A DNA stretch of 64,000 nt from Siansivirga zeaxanthinifaciens CC-SAMT-1 (GTDB lineage: Bacteria; Bacteroidota; Bacteroidia; Flavobacteriales; Flavobacteriaceae). Below the pieces are notes generated by a model, which saw only the letters and a list, made by a program, of their open reading frames with translations, was not told where the DNA came from and did no database searches. The stretch spans positions 864,001 to 928,000 of the forward strand of contig NZ_CP007202.1 in assembly GCF_000941055.1 (NCBI RefSeq), read 5' to 3'. A program made the position numbers and the translations under genes. Positions 7,624-16,099 of this stretch are shown here, in pieces (within the stretch, counting starts at the first letter, position 1; each line of letters opens with the position of its first letter).

Positions 7624-8964
7624 TTAAAAACTGATGCCTTTTATTTTCTTATAGTCTAAAATGGCTTTGCTGTCTGACAATAACGACACGTAAAAACACA
7701 CACTCGATAAACGCTCGTACAAGCTATCGCTTTGGGTGTTAATTGTTTTTGGCAATCCTTTTAAAATTAAGGTATCGTAATTTGATGCGGTGACGTTATA
7801 CGTGTTATTTACTGCTGTAGTATAGGTTTTTAAAAGGGTATTTATAACCCCATAACCTGCAATTTCTTTATCGACAACCTCGGTAGACTGGTATATGTTT
7901 TCGATGCTTATTTTTATAACATCTTTAATTTGAGCTTCGTATTTGCTTTTATCGAGCAGGGCACAGTCGAAGGTGCCGTTTAAAATAGCATCTTCGTTTT
8001 TCATGAAAATATCGACGGCTTCGTTTATTAAGGTTCCTATAGCCAAGGCACGCAAATAGCCAATTCTATCTTTTTTTGTGGTGAGGGCATAATAATTTTC
8101 AGGGCGAATGTTATCTCGAATGATTTTTGATAAATACTCTAAAGCAAATTCTTCTTGTATGAGACCTAAATTGATGCCATCTTCAAAATCGATAATGGTG
8201 TAGCAAATATCATCGGCAGCCTCTACAAGAAATGCCAACGGGTGGCGCGCAAAACTTAAGTGGGTTTCACTGCGATTTATGAGTCCGAGTTCCTGAGCGA
8301 TGTCTATATAGGCGTCTTTTTCACTTTGGAAAAATCCGTATTTTTTATCGGCAATATGCTTGGTTGGTTTATTGGGCAACGATTCTTTTGGGTATTTAGT
8401 AAAGGCTCCCAAAGTGGCATAACTTAAACGTAACCCACCTGGGCGACCGTCGCGGCTTTCGGTTAATATTTTGAATCCGTTAGCATTACCTTCGAAATCG
8501 CATAAATCTTGATATTCTTTTGGGCTTAACAATGCTTTATATTGAAGCCCTTTTCCGGTTTTAAAAAATTCGCCTATGGCCTTTTCGCCCGAATGACCAA
8601 ACGGCGGATTCCCAATATCGTGTGCTAAAGCCGCAGCAGCAACAATGGCCCCGAAATCGTTGGCCTGATACCCATGAACGTTTTGTAAATGCGGGTGTTT
8701 TTCTAATAATTTTTTACCTACCAATCGTCCCAGAGAACGCCCAACAACACTAACTTCTAAGCTGTGCGTTAATCGTGTATGCACAAAATCGGTTTCAGAT
8801 AAAGGAATTACCTGGGTCTTATCTTGAAGACTTCTAAACTCTGATGAAAAAATAATACGATCGTAATCGACCTCAAACCCCAAGCGGGTTTCGTCTTGTT
8901 CTTTTCTTATTCTTTTATTGTTATCGCCAAAGCGTTTTAAAGATAATAAATCTTCCCAATTCAT
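7624..8964 (-). CDS. dgt: Deoxyguanosinetriphosphate triphosphohydrolase (dGTPase)
   Basis: The enzyme hydrolyses dGTP (or dNTPs) to deoxynucleoside and triphosphate, tuning nucleotide pools and sometimes limiting phage. It has 446 residues, the usual length. The HD-domain residues are visible: the first His in TRLTHSLEVSVVGRSLGR, the HD pair in AALAHDIGNPPFGHSGE, and a downstream Asp in EAADDICYTIIDFEDG. The N-terminus NWEDLLSLKRFGD and the RSLQDKTQVIPL segment are characteristic of the dGTPase subfamily rather than other HD proteins. It starts at an ATG preceded by its own short leader; the divergent gene begins 190 bp to the right. The window also holds nrdA, nrdB and dCMP deaminase, so dNTP metabolism is well represented. 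Confidence 0.93.
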   Translation of the reverse strand: MNWEDLLSLKRFGDNNKRIRKEQDETRLGFEVDYDRIIFSSEFRSLQDKTQVIPLSETDFVHTRLTHSLEVSVVGRSLGRLVGKKLLEKHPHLQNVHGYQANDFGAIVAAAALAHDIGNPPFGHSGEKAIGEFFKTGKGLQYKALLSPKEYQDLCDFEGNANGFKILTESRDGRPGGLRLSYATLGAFTKYPKESLPNKPTKHIADKKYGFFQSEKDAYIDIAQELGLINRSETHLSFARHPLAFLVEAADDICYTIIDFEDGINLGLIQEEFALEYLSKIIRDNIRPENYYALTTKKDRIGYLRALAIGTLINEAVDIFMKNEDAILNGTFDCALLDKSKYEAQIKDVIKISIENIYQSTEVVDKEIAGYGVINTLLKTYTTAVNNTYNVTASNYDTLILKGLPKTINTQSDSLYERLSSVCFYVSLLSDSKAILDYKKIKGISF

Positions 8965-9056
8965 AGCATCGTCTTAAGTGTTGGCAAGATAATTAAAATC
9001 GTGAAAAAACATAAGCTTATAAAACAGAGTTGTTATTTAAATTAAAGCGCATCTGT

Positions 9057-9133
9057 TAACATTAGGGTAACATTAACATTATAATTGTTTAATGTTTAAG
9101 TAACATTCAGTTTTTATTAATGCCTTTAATTTG
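9057..9133 (+). promoter_or_regulatory. Predicted PhoB box array and promoter for the gene at 9155
   Basis: Heptamers at an exact 11-bp period are TAACATT (9057), TAACATT (9068), a degenerate unit (9079), TAATGTT (9090) and TAACATT (9101). The last unit ends 22 nt before TTTG (9130-9133) of the -7 element TTTAATTTGC. The same spacing recurs at 9769, 12734 and 16111. Confidence 0.65.
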
Positions 9134-9154
9134 CTGTAAATTATAAAAGTACTA

Positions 9155-9541
9155 ATGAAACATTTAATTTACATATTTACACTACTAGTAACTTCTTTCG
9201 TATTTAGCCAAAATACAGGTATGGTTGTAGGGCAAATTATGGACAATGAATTAAATGACACACCACTAGTTCTTGCCAAAGCTGCCCTAAAAGATACAAA
9301 CGTAGCGGTAGATACCGATTTAACTGGTATGTTTGTTATAGAAAATTTAGAAGCTGGCGATTATACTTTAGTTTGCAGCTTTGTTGGTTACGAAACTAAA
9401 GAAATTAACATTCATGTAGATGCTAACGTACCTACCGAATTAAAATTAGCGCTCGAAGCCACTACAATTTCTTTAGCAGATTTAGCTTCGCTTACCGAAG
9501 TAGCTCAAAAAACAGACAAAACTACAGCTGTTTTAAATTAA
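9155..9541 (+). CDS. Stand-alone CarboxypepD_reg-like secreted protein
   Basis: The product is 128 residues: a signal peptide ending near FVFSQ, then one carboxypeptidase-regulatory-like beta-sandwich domain (VVGQIMDNELNDTPLVLAKA, DLTGMFVIENLEAGDYTLVC, FVGYETKEI), then a short tail. The domain closely resembles the N-terminal extension of the TonB receptor that starts 283 bp downstream, but the plug and barrel are absent. It is a complete gene with its own start, stop and Pho-box promoter, rather than a truncated receptor. It could be a periplasmic partner or competitor for a receptor N-terminal interaction. That function is an inference. Confidence 0.75.
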   Translation: MKHLIYIFTLLVTSFVFSQNTGMVVGQIMDNELNDTPLVLAKAALKDTNVAVDTDLTGMFVIENLEAGDYTLVCSFVGYETKEINIHVDANVPTELKLALEATTISLADLASLTEVAQKTDKTTAVLN

Positions 9542-9724
9542 TTTACACTTAAGCTTTTTTATAGTTTAGCATTCTCATTATTAAAATGACATTTTTGTAT
9601 TTGTAATTTTTATAATGGTACTAGCTATTTGTAATCTTTAGATTCTAAACCCTCTCTAATTTAATTTTATAATTAAACGTGTTTATTTTAATGTTAAATT
9701 ATTGTACTTTTCAACTACATTTCT

Positions 9725-9801
9725 TAACATTTAGATAACCCTATTGTTACTATTGTTTAACCTATTAGTAACATCCTATTCACATACTATTTCGTTCTTT
9801 G
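9725..9801 (+). promoter_or_regulatory. Predicted PhoB box array and promoter for the TonB receptor gene
   Basis: Five units occur at an exact 11-bp period: TAACATT (9725), TAACCCT (9736), TTACTAT (9747), TAACCTA (9758) and TAACATC (9769). The last unit ends 22 nt before TTTG (9798-9801) in GTTCTTTGC. This is the clearest array in the window. Confidence 0.7.
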
Positions 9802-9823
9802 CGCCAAGATAAAAACTAAAAGA

Positions 9824-12580
9824 ATGAAAAAAATCACCCTATTATTAATGCTGTTTACAGCAACAATAATGCAAGCACAAAACACTGGTTCTGTGGCTGG
9901 TAAATTAACCGATAAAGAATATAACGACGAGCCTTTAGCCTTTGCTAACGTATTAATTAAAGGCTCTACAAAAGGTACAACCTCTGACTTTGATGGTTTA
10001 TACAGTATTGAAAATTTAGCGCCAGGCGCATACACTTTAGTTATTAGTTTTGTTGGATACGAAACTCAAGAATTGCCTATTACAATAGTTGCAGGCAAAG
10101 TTACTACCGTAAATGTACCCATGGGTGCAAGTGCTGCTTCATTAGACGAAATTGTTATTACAACAACGACAAAACGTGAAAGTGAAACTGCCTTATTATT
10201 AGAACAGAAAAAAGCTATAGAAATAAAAACATCTATTGGTGCACAAGAACTAGACAAAAAAGCTGTATCCAATGCAGCTACTGCTACACTTAAAGTTGCA
10301 GGTGTAAACAAAAAAGAAGGCTCTAGTAAAATTTATGTAAGAGGTCTTGGTGACAGATATAACAGTACTACGCTTAATGGTTTGCCTTTACCTTCTAACG
10401 ACCCTACAAATAAAAATATAGATTTATCACTATTCGGAACAGACATTATAGAAAGTGTAGGTATCGGTAAAGCTTTCTCTTCATACATGTCTTCTGATGT
10501 TTCTGGAGCAAATATTGATATTGTAAGTAAAGAAATAACTGAAAAGTCTTTATTAAAAGTAGGTATTTCAACAGGTGCTAATACTCAAACAACTTTTAAA
10601 GATTTTAAAGAAATAGATGGTGCTAACTGGTTTGGTGTAAACTCTAATACCAAACATAAAATTAGAGACCTAAACGTTTATAGTTTTGACAATAGTTATT
10701 CACCTAATTCAGGAACTGCAAATCCAAATGTTGGTATATCATTAAATTATGGTAAAAGATTCACACTTTCTGATGAAAGTAACATTAGCTTATTTTTAGT
10801 TGGTACTTTTGGAAATGAGTATACATACCAAGAGGGTCGTTCTTCTAATATTATTGATGTTGGTAACGTAGGAACTATTTTCGACACGAAAACTTACAAT
10901 TACGAAGCTTCAAAAATGTTAATGGGTAACATCGCTTACAAAATAAACAATAACCATAAAATTAGTTTCAATCATTTGTTTGTTCACTCAAACAATCAAC
11001 AAATTGAAGATTTTACAGGAACAACAACAGATGTTGGTAGAGATAACGATGATAACCGATTAATAAATTTAGTTTTACAAACAGAAGTTCAAAACAGATT
11101 GTTTGTTAATCAATTATTATCTACTAATAACTTTGGAGCATCTACAGATGTTAACGCTGCTGTAAGTTATAATGCTATTTATAATGATGAGCCAGATAGA
11201 AGAAAAAACACGTTCATTATTGATAATGATTCAAACACTACTAGAATTTCACAAAACGCTGTAAGAGATAATAGTAGATTTTATGGTAATTTATTTGAAA
11301 CCAATATCGCAGGAAACTTAAATGTTGTTCGCTATTTAGGAAACAGAGACGAAAACAAAGGAAAATTAACTTTAGGATACAATGGAAGTATCGCCGATAG
11401 AAAATTTGATGGTATTTACTTCGACCACAACTTTAATAGTCCAACCACTACCTTTGTTGATGTTAATAATTTAGATCAAACATTTAACCAAACCAACTTA
11501 AATAACGGTGTTTTTGGTGTAGAAACTTCTAGAGGAAGAAACAGTAATGATGCTGAAACCTATTTACCTCAATTATACGATGCAGAAAAAACAGTACATG
11601 CTGTATATGGTGATGTTATTTACAAGTTTGGCGAAAAACTAACAGCCAATTTTGGATTAAGAGCAGAAGATATTAAAATGAATGTGTCATGGGATACAAA
11701 CATTAGTTTCCCTGGTTTTTCTAATAATAGTAACATCGATTTAAACAAGCAATATGTGCTTCCTTCATTAAATTTAAAGTATGTATTAAATGATAAAGTT
11801 AACTTTAGAGCTTCGAGTAGTGTAACGTATACATATCCACAATTTAAAGAAATTGCGCCTTTTACTTACGAGGGAATTAACTTTCAAGAAAGTGGTAATC
11901 CTGCTTTAGTTGCGTCAGATAACTACAACGCCGAGATTAAATTTGAATTATTCCCTAGCAAAAGTGAATTATTATCTGTGGGATTGTTTGGTAAATTAAT
12001 ACAAAACTCCATTAACCGTCTTGAAAGAAATTCGGCAATTGAAAGAGATTTTACCTTTGATAATTCTGGTGACGCTACTGTATTTGGGGCAGAAATTGAA
12101 ACCAAATGGGATATAATTAATAACGACATTAATGAAGACAAAACTAAAACGTTAAGCGTAGGCGCTAACGTTACATTAATGAAAACAGAGTTAAAATATA
12201 ATACCTCTAACACTTCATTTAATTACACTGGAAGCAGTTCTCAACTTGAAGGTGCATCACCATTTACTTTAAATACAGATATATCATATCAATTTAAAAA
12301 CGTTGGTAACTCTACCATAGCATCACTTGTATTTAATTACCAAAGTGATAAAGTATTTAGTATTGGAACTAACTTTCAAGAAAATATAATTGAAAAGGGT
12401 GTACCTATGGTAGACTTTATTTTTAGTCATCAATTCTCGAAAAAAATAGCTGTTAAGTTTAACGCTAAAAACATACTTAATCCAAGTTTTGAAACATACC
12501 GAGATATTCCAGAAAAGTTAACCATGAGCTTCTATAAAAAAGGAGCTACTTTTTCTGCAGGAATTAGTTTTAATTTATAG
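9824..12580 (+). CDS. TonB-dependent outer-membrane receptor, probably for a phosphate-containing ligand
   Basis: This is a 918-residue outer-membrane transporter powered by TonB. In order it has a signal peptide (ending near MQAQ), a CarboxypepD_reg-like domain (about 20-105, with FVGYETQEL), a linker, a plug domain (about 130-240, with IYVRGLGDRYNSTTLNGLPL) and a beta-barrel ending in an aromatic strand (GATFSAGISFNL). It lacks a SusD-type partner; instead a beta-helix lipoprotein gene follows. Its Pho-box promoter and the porin and PiT genes downstream point to a role in phosphate or organophosphate uptake. The substrate is inferred from context only. Confidence 0.85.
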   Translation: MKKITLLLMLFTATIMQAQNTGSVAGKLTDKEYNDEPLAFANVLIKGSTKGTTSDFDGLYSIENLAPGAYTLVISFVGYETQELPITIVAGKVTTVNVPMGASAASLDEIVITTTTKRESETALLLEQKKAIEIKTSIGAQELDKKAVSNAATATLKVAGVNKKEGSSKIYVRGLGDRYNSTTLNGLPLPSNDPTNKNIDLSLFGTDIIESVGIGKAFSSYMSSDVSGANIDIVSKEITEKSLLKVGISTGANTQTTFKDFKEIDGANWFGVNSNTKHKIRDLNVYSFDNSYSPNSGTANPNVGISLNYGKRFTLSDESNISLFLVGTFGNEYTYQEGRSSNIIDVGNVGTIFDTKTYNYEASKMLMGNIAYKINNNHKISFNHLFVHSNNQQIEDFTGTTTDVGRDNDDNRLINLVLQTEVQNRLFVNQLLSTNNFGASTDVNAAVSYNAIYNDEPDRRKNTFIIDNDSNTTRISQNAVRDNSRFYGNLFETNIAGNLNVVRYLGNRDENKGKLTLGYNGSIADRKFDGIYFDHNFNSPTTTFVDVNNLDQTFNQTNLNNGVFGVETSRGRNSNDAETYLPQLYDAEKTVHAVYGDVIYKFGEKLTANFGLRAEDIKMNVSWDTNISFPGFSNNSNIDLNKQYVLPSLNLKYVLNDKVNFRASSSVTYTYPQFKEIAPFTYEGINFQESGNPALVASDNYNAEIKFELFPSKSELLSVGLFGKLIQNSINRLERNSAIERDFTFDNSGDATVFGAEIETKWDIINNDINEDKTKTLSVGANVTLMKTELKYNTSNTSFNYTGSSSQLEGASPFTLNTDISYQFKNVGNSTIASLVFNYQSDKVFSIGTNFQENIIEKGVPMVDFIFSHQFSKKIAVKFNAKNILNPSFETYRDIPEKLTMSFYKKGATFSAGISFNL

Positions 12581-12582
12581 TA

Positions 12583-12610
12583 AAAAAAACCTCTTTGAGG
12601 GTTTTTTTAC
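12583..12610 (+). terminator. Terminator after the TonB receptor gene
   Basis: Directly after the stop codon, an A run and CCTC pair with GAGG and a run of seven T residues. This implies that the beta-helix lipoprotein gene downstream is transcribed separately from its own promoter. Confidence 0.75.
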
Positions 12611-12681
12611 TATAAATACCTTTCATGTAAACTCGATGGAAATAAAACATTACGGTTCGTATTAAAAATAACCTTAACCAA

Positions 12682-12766
12682 AAACATTAATTTAACATTA
12701 GCCAAAATTCTTAACGAAAAACTAATGTTCACATAAAACTATATTTAAGCACTTAGAGTTTCTTTG
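12682..12766 (+). promoter_or_regulatory. Predicted PhoB boxes and promoter for the beta-helix lipoprotein gene
   Basis: Two groups of 11-bp phased units are present: AAACATT (12682) with TAACATT (12693), and TAACGAA (12712), TAATGTT (12723) and TAAAACT (12734). The last ends 22 nt before TTTG (12763-12766) in GTTTCTTTGC. Units are weaker than in the receptor promoter. Confidence 0.55.
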
Positions 12767-12803
12767 CTTAAAATTCTAATAAATACAAAACCTAAAAAAT
12801 AAA

Positions 12804-13997
12804 ATGAAAACTTTAAAAAATTTATTCTTAATCGCAACTGTAATTTCTATTTTTTCTTGTTCAACTGTTGATGATAACAGAACTATCGATCCGGGACAAG
12901 GAGAAAACCCAATTACAGGTAATGAATTAAATGGCAATATAACTACAGACTCTAAATTATTAGCATCTGTAGAATATACAATTACCGGCTCTTTAACTGT
13001 TAAATCTGGTGCTACTTTAACCATTGAGCCTGGTACAGTTATAAAAGCTAGAAGCGGAAGAACCGATGTGTTTTTAGCAGTAGAAAGAGGTGCTAAATTA
13101 ATTGCTAAAGGTACGGCTGCAAAGCCAATCAGATTTACATCAGACGCTACATCTCCTAAAGCTGGAGATTGGGGAGGTATTGTAATTGCTGGTAAAGCAT
13201 CTTCTAACAAAGGAACAGATGTACAATCTGAAGTAGCGGGTTTACTTTACGGTGGTACTGTTAATGATGATGATTCTGGTGAATTAAGTTATATTATTGC
13301 AGAATATACTGGTGCTAAAATTAACGGAGAACAAGAATTTAACGGAATTTCTTTCTTTGGTGTTGGTAGTAAAACTATTGTTAATAATATAGTAGTTAGC
13401 GATGGTAACGATGATGGTGTTGAGTTTTTTGGTGGTACTGTTAATGTAAATAACGTATACTGTGCTAATATAGGTGATGACATGTTTGACTGGACAGAAG
13501 GTTACTCAGGAACTATAACAAACGCTTTTGGTGTTCGTAATGATGGTTTCGATACAGCTTCTAACGACCCAAGAGGACTTGAAGGCGATAGCAACAGTGC
13601 AGATATCACAGCTTTACCAATTTCTAAACCAACATTAAAAAATGTTACTATATTAAACCTTAATCCAGATGTAGCTCTTACAGGTGGTGCAGAGATTAGA
13701 AGAGGTACTGAGGCTACTATTGATAATATTTTATTCGCTGCTTACGGAACGGCATCTTTTGGAAACAGAATTGATACAGCAGACGGAAATGGTAACGGTA
13801 TTTTAACTATTACCAATGCTTTTGCTCAAGGGAATGTAGGTAACGATAAAATTGGTGGTGCTATTACTGGTACAGTAACTACCATAACAGATGGTATCAC
13901 AGTTCCTTCAAACAATACTATCACTACAAAAACAGGCGTAGGTGCAGACTTAAGTGCTTTTGCATGGGCTAACCGTACTTTTGTTGTAACAAAGTAG
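12804..13997 (+). CDS. Beta-helix-like lipoprotein of the phosphate locus
   Basis: The product is 397 residues with a lipoprotein leader (SIFSC, Cys19). The body has repeated short strands typical of a right-handed parallel beta-helix (GSLTVKSGATLTIEPGTVIK, GGIVIAGKAS, GISFFGVGSKTIVNNIVVS, DGVEFFGGTVNVNNVYC). Related proteins in Bacteroidota are often found beside TonB receptors and are sometimes mislabelled as transporters. It lies 223 bp after the receptor with its own terminator and Pho-box promoter. It may be the surface-exposed binding partner of the receptor in place of a SusD protein, which is an inference. Confidence 0.75.
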   Translation: MKTLKNLFLIATVISIFSCSTVDDNRTIDPGQGENPITGNELNGNITTDSKLLASVEYTITGSLTVKSGATLTIEPGTVIKARSGRTDVFLAVERGAKLIAKGTAAKPIRFTSDATSPKAGDWGGIVIAGKASSNKGTDVQSEVAGLLYGGTVNDDDSGELSYIIAEYTGAKINGEQEFNGISFFGVGSKTIVNNIVVSDGNDDGVEFFGGTVNVNNVYCANIGDDMFDWTEGYSGTITNAFGVRNDGFDTASNDPRGLEGDSNSADITALPISKPTLKNVTILNLNPDVALTGGAEIRRGTEATIDNILFAAYGTASFGNRIDTADGNGNGILTITNAFAQGNVGNDKIGGAITGTVTTITDGITVPSNNTITTKTGVGADLSAFAWANRTFVVTK

Positions 13998-14015
13998 TAT
14001 TCGATAAAAACAAAT

Positions 14016-14046
14016 AAAAAAGCCTCCCAAATTGGGAGGCTTTTTT
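14016..14046. terminator. Bidirectional terminator between convergent genes
   Basis: A 7-bp stem (GCCTCCC / GGGAGGC, 14022-14040) is flanked by an A run on the left and a T run on the right, so it can end transcription from the lipoprotein gene on the plus strand and the MORN-like gene on the minus strand. Confidence 0.85.
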
Positions 14047-14070
14047 ATTTCATTTCATGTCTAACTAACT

Positions 14071-14427
14071 TTAAATGCCCTGCTTGTTTTTAACTTCAGA
14101 TTCTTTTAAATTAGCTATAACATTTGCGTTATAATCTACTTCTTTTACAGTTTCTTTTGTGTAATAAAACCATTTGCCGACTTTTTTACCATTATCATAA
14201 TTTCCAGAAATCGTTTTTTCACCATCTGCAGAAAAGCTTAACCACTCACCTTGTAATTTACCATCTGTAGTGTAATAACCTGTTTGGCTTACAGCTCCAT
14301 TGTCATGATAATAAACAACCTCTATTAAATTGGTTTCTTTGTTAAACTTTAAATCTCTCTTTTGTTCTTTTTGAGCAAAAGATACCACAGTAATTAATAA
14401 GGCAAAAAATAAAACTAACTTCTTCAT
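14071..14427 (-). CDS. Secreted MORN-repeat (YwqK-like) protein
   Basis: The product is 118 residues with a signal peptide (MKKLVLFFALLITVVSFAQ). The mature part contains three MORN-variant repeats with the Y-x-x-G-x-x-x-G-x-W pattern (YYHDNGAVSQTGYY, YTTDGKLQGEWLSF, YDNGKKVGKWFYY). Such proteins are often named YwqK-family antitoxin components, but nothing here supports a toxin-antitoxin role. It is the only minus-strand gene inside the phosphate locus. A perfect -7 element TATATTTG lies at 14462-14455 on its strand, and an array of AACATT repeats at an 11-bp period lies immediately upstream, so it is probably part of the same regulon. Confidence 0.75.
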   Translation of the reverse strand: MKKLVLFFALLITVVSFAQKEQKRDLKFNKETNLIEVVYYHDNGAVSQTGYYTTDGKLQGEWLSFSADGEKTISGNYDNGKKVGKWFYYTKETVKEVDYNANVIANLKESEVKNKQGI

Positions 14428-14454
14428 AATTATGGGGTTTTTATATTATTATAT

Positions 14455-14522
14455 CAAATATATATAATTCATAACTTTAAAACAACATTCACATAACATT
14501 AAATTAACATTGAAAAAACATT
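14455..14522. promoter_or_regulatory. AACATT repeat array upstream of the MORN-like gene
   Basis: Units at 14472 (TAACTTT), 14483 (CAACATT), 14494 (TAACATT), 14505 (TAACATT) and 14516 (AAACATT) are exactly 11 bp apart. Relative to the minus-strand gene (-7 element TATATTTG at 14462-14455) they are inverted compared with the other arrays; relative to the plus strand they are in the usual orientation. Which transcript they control is open. Confidence 0.55.
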
Positions 14523-14569
14523 TAATTGAATATCAATATTATACATATTAATATTTAACATTGAAATAT

Positions 14570-14660
14570 TAATAATTACTTAATATTAGCATTACATTAA
14601 AATTACCTTAAACGTTGATATTTGTTATAGTCTTAAGACAAATTTAGTATTTCATATAAT
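14570..14660 (+). promoter_or_regulatory. Second phased box array and possible promoter
   Basis: Units TAATAAT (14570), TAATATT (14581), TTACATT (14592) and TTACCTT (14603) follow the 11-bp period. A weak -7-like element (TAGTATTT, about 14646) lies downstream. This could drive a short transcript that ends at the terminator at 14702-14730. Confidence 0.35.
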
Positions 14661-14732
14661 CTATTAGTTTTTGTCGACTACATTATTATGAATTTCTAGT
14701 GAGACTGCCTTGGCCAAGGCAGTCTTTTTTGT
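14655..14732 (+). ncRNA. Candidate phosphate-regulated small RNA
   Basis: Between a plus-strand box array and a strong terminator there is about 80 bp with no usable reading frame (the only ATG, near 14688, is followed by a stop after three codons). A stand-alone terminator inside an intergenic region, with the porin promoter located after it, suggests a short untranslated RNA. No homology to a known RNA family is claimed. Confidence 0.35.
14702..14731 (+). terminator. Strong orphan terminator upstream of the porin gene
   Basis: A perfect 24-bp palindrome (AGACTGCCTTGG at 14702-14713 with CCAAGGCAGTCT at 14714-14725) is followed by six T residues. No coding gene ends here on the plus strand, so it terminates either a small RNA or an upstream leader. 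Confidence 0.85.
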
Positions 14733-14741
14733 TAAGATATT

Positions 14742-14785
14742 TAACAATTAGGAAACATTAAGTTAACATTGAAGTTGGTTATTTG
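14742..14785 (+). promoter_or_regulatory. Predicted PhoB boxes and promoter for the porin gene
   Basis: TAACAAT (14742), AAACATT (14753) and TAACATT (14764) are 11 bp apart. TTTG (14782-14785) in GTTATTTGC lies 11 nt after the last clear unit, that is, in phase with one degenerate unit in between. The TTTG is also why the in-frame TTG at 14783 is not the translation start. Confidence 0.6.
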
Positions 14786-14809
14786 CAGCGACAAAAACTA
14801 AAAATGATA

Positions 14810-16012
14810 ATGAAAAACTTAAAAGCAATTTTAATTGTTATTCTTGTTGCTACACTACAAATTAATGCTCAAGACACTGCTCCTATTACAGAAAACACTA
14901 AAAAAGAGTGGTTCGAATCTTTTAAAATAAGAGGCTATGCCCAAGTGAGGTATAACGGTTTGTTTCAAACTAACCCAGACTTAGGCTGCGAACAATGTGA
15001 CAAATCTTGGGGTGGAGATAGTCAATTTTTCTTCAGACGTATTCGATTGGTTTTTTACGGACAAATTCATCCCAGAATATACTTCTACATTCAGCCCGAT
15101 TTTGCAAATGCAACTGGCGGAAATCAACAATTTGGACAAATTAGAGACGCCTACTTCGATGTAGGTTTAGATCCAAAAAACGAATTTCGTTTTAGAATTG
15201 GACAAAGTAAAGTGCCTTTTGGTTTTGAAAACATGCAATCTAGCCAAAACAGGTTGCCTTTAGACCGTAATGATGGTTTAAATAGTGCTGTGAAAAACGA
15301 ACGTGATTTAGGGATCTTTTTTTATTGGGCACCTGAAGAGATAAGAAAGCGCTTTTCTATGCTTACTAGAGAGGGCTATAAAGGAACTGGAGATTATGGT
15401 GTTTTTGGTTTGGGTGTTTATAATGGTCAAACTGCCAACGTCGCCGATTTGAATAATAAAAAGCATGTGGTAGCTCGATTAACTTATCCATTTAAAATGG
15501 GCTCCCAAATTTTTGAACCAGGAATTCAAGCATATACTGGTCAACATACTATAGATCCTGATGATATATCCGATGGCGTTCAAACAACTGATGACAATAC
15601 ATATATAGACCAACGCTTAGGGTTTACAGCTGTTTTATATCCTAAGCCATTTGGTTTTCAAGCTGAATACAATTTTGGTAGAGGTCCTGAATTTAATAAA
15701 GAAACCCAAGCCATAAGTGTTGAGAAATTACATGGTGGTTATCTTCTATTAAATGCAAAATGCTCAATTAAAAACCAGTTAATATATCCATTTACTCGAA
15801 TTCAATACTACAATGGTGGTAAAAAACATGAGTTAGATGCTAGAAGTTATGAAGTAAAAGAATTGGAATTAGGTGTGGAATGGCAACCTTATAAAAACTT
15901 TGAAATTGTGGCTATGTATACCTTTTCGGATAGAACTTATGAAGATTTTATTAATCAAGACAACAACCAAAAAGGAAGCTTGTTGCGATTACAATTTCAA
16001 GTGAACTTTTAA
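14810..16012 (+). CDS. OprP/OprO-like phosphate-selective porin
   Basis: This is a beta-barrel outer-membrane channel of the phosphate-selective porin O/P family. I start it at the ATG at 14810 (400 residues; an ATG two codons upstream at 14804 is also possible), which gives a clean signal peptide ending LQINAQ. Family features are the N-terminal strands KIRGYAQVRYNGLF, the FFFRRIRLVFYGQIHPRIYF segment, the FRIGQSKVPFGFEN motif and the terminal aromatic residue in LRLQFQVNF. A CEQC motif near residue 60 is unusual and could form a disulphide in a loop. It is followed by the PiT gene, so outer- and inner-membrane phosphate uptake are adjacent. Confidence 0.88.
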   Translation: MKNLKAILIVILVATLQINAQDTAPITENTKKEWFESFKIRGYAQVRYNGLFQTNPDLGCEQCDKSWGGDSQFFFRRIRLVFYGQIHPRIYFYIQPDFANATGGNQQFGQIRDAYFDVGLDPKNEFRFRIGQSKVPFGFENMQSSQNRLPLDRNDGLNSAVKNERDLGIFFYWAPEEIRKRFSMLTREGYKGTGDYGVFGLGVYNGQTANVADLNNKKHVVARLTYPFKMGSQIFEPGIQAYTGQHTIDPDDISDGVQTTDDNTYIDQRLGFTAVLYPKPFGFQAEYNFGRGPEFNKETQAISVEKLHGGYLLLNAKCSIKNQLIYPFTRIQYYNGGKKHELDARSYEVKELELGVEWQPYKNFEIVAMYTFSDRTYEDFINQDNNQKGSLLRLQFQVNF

Positions 16013-16099
16013 TTCATTTAAAGAATTTATTTCTACGAAGAATCAATATTCTCTTAAAAAATTATACTAAGTATTTACTGTTTGTGAAATTAAAAAATA

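Noticed and set aside
9787-10311. Minus-strand frames inside the TonB receptor gene
   Set aside because: They are antisense to a full-length receptor and have the low-complexity composition of shadow frames.
14071-14427. Toxin-antitoxin component (YwqK name)
   Set aside because: The protein has a signal peptide and MORN-type repeats only; no partner toxin gene is adjacent.
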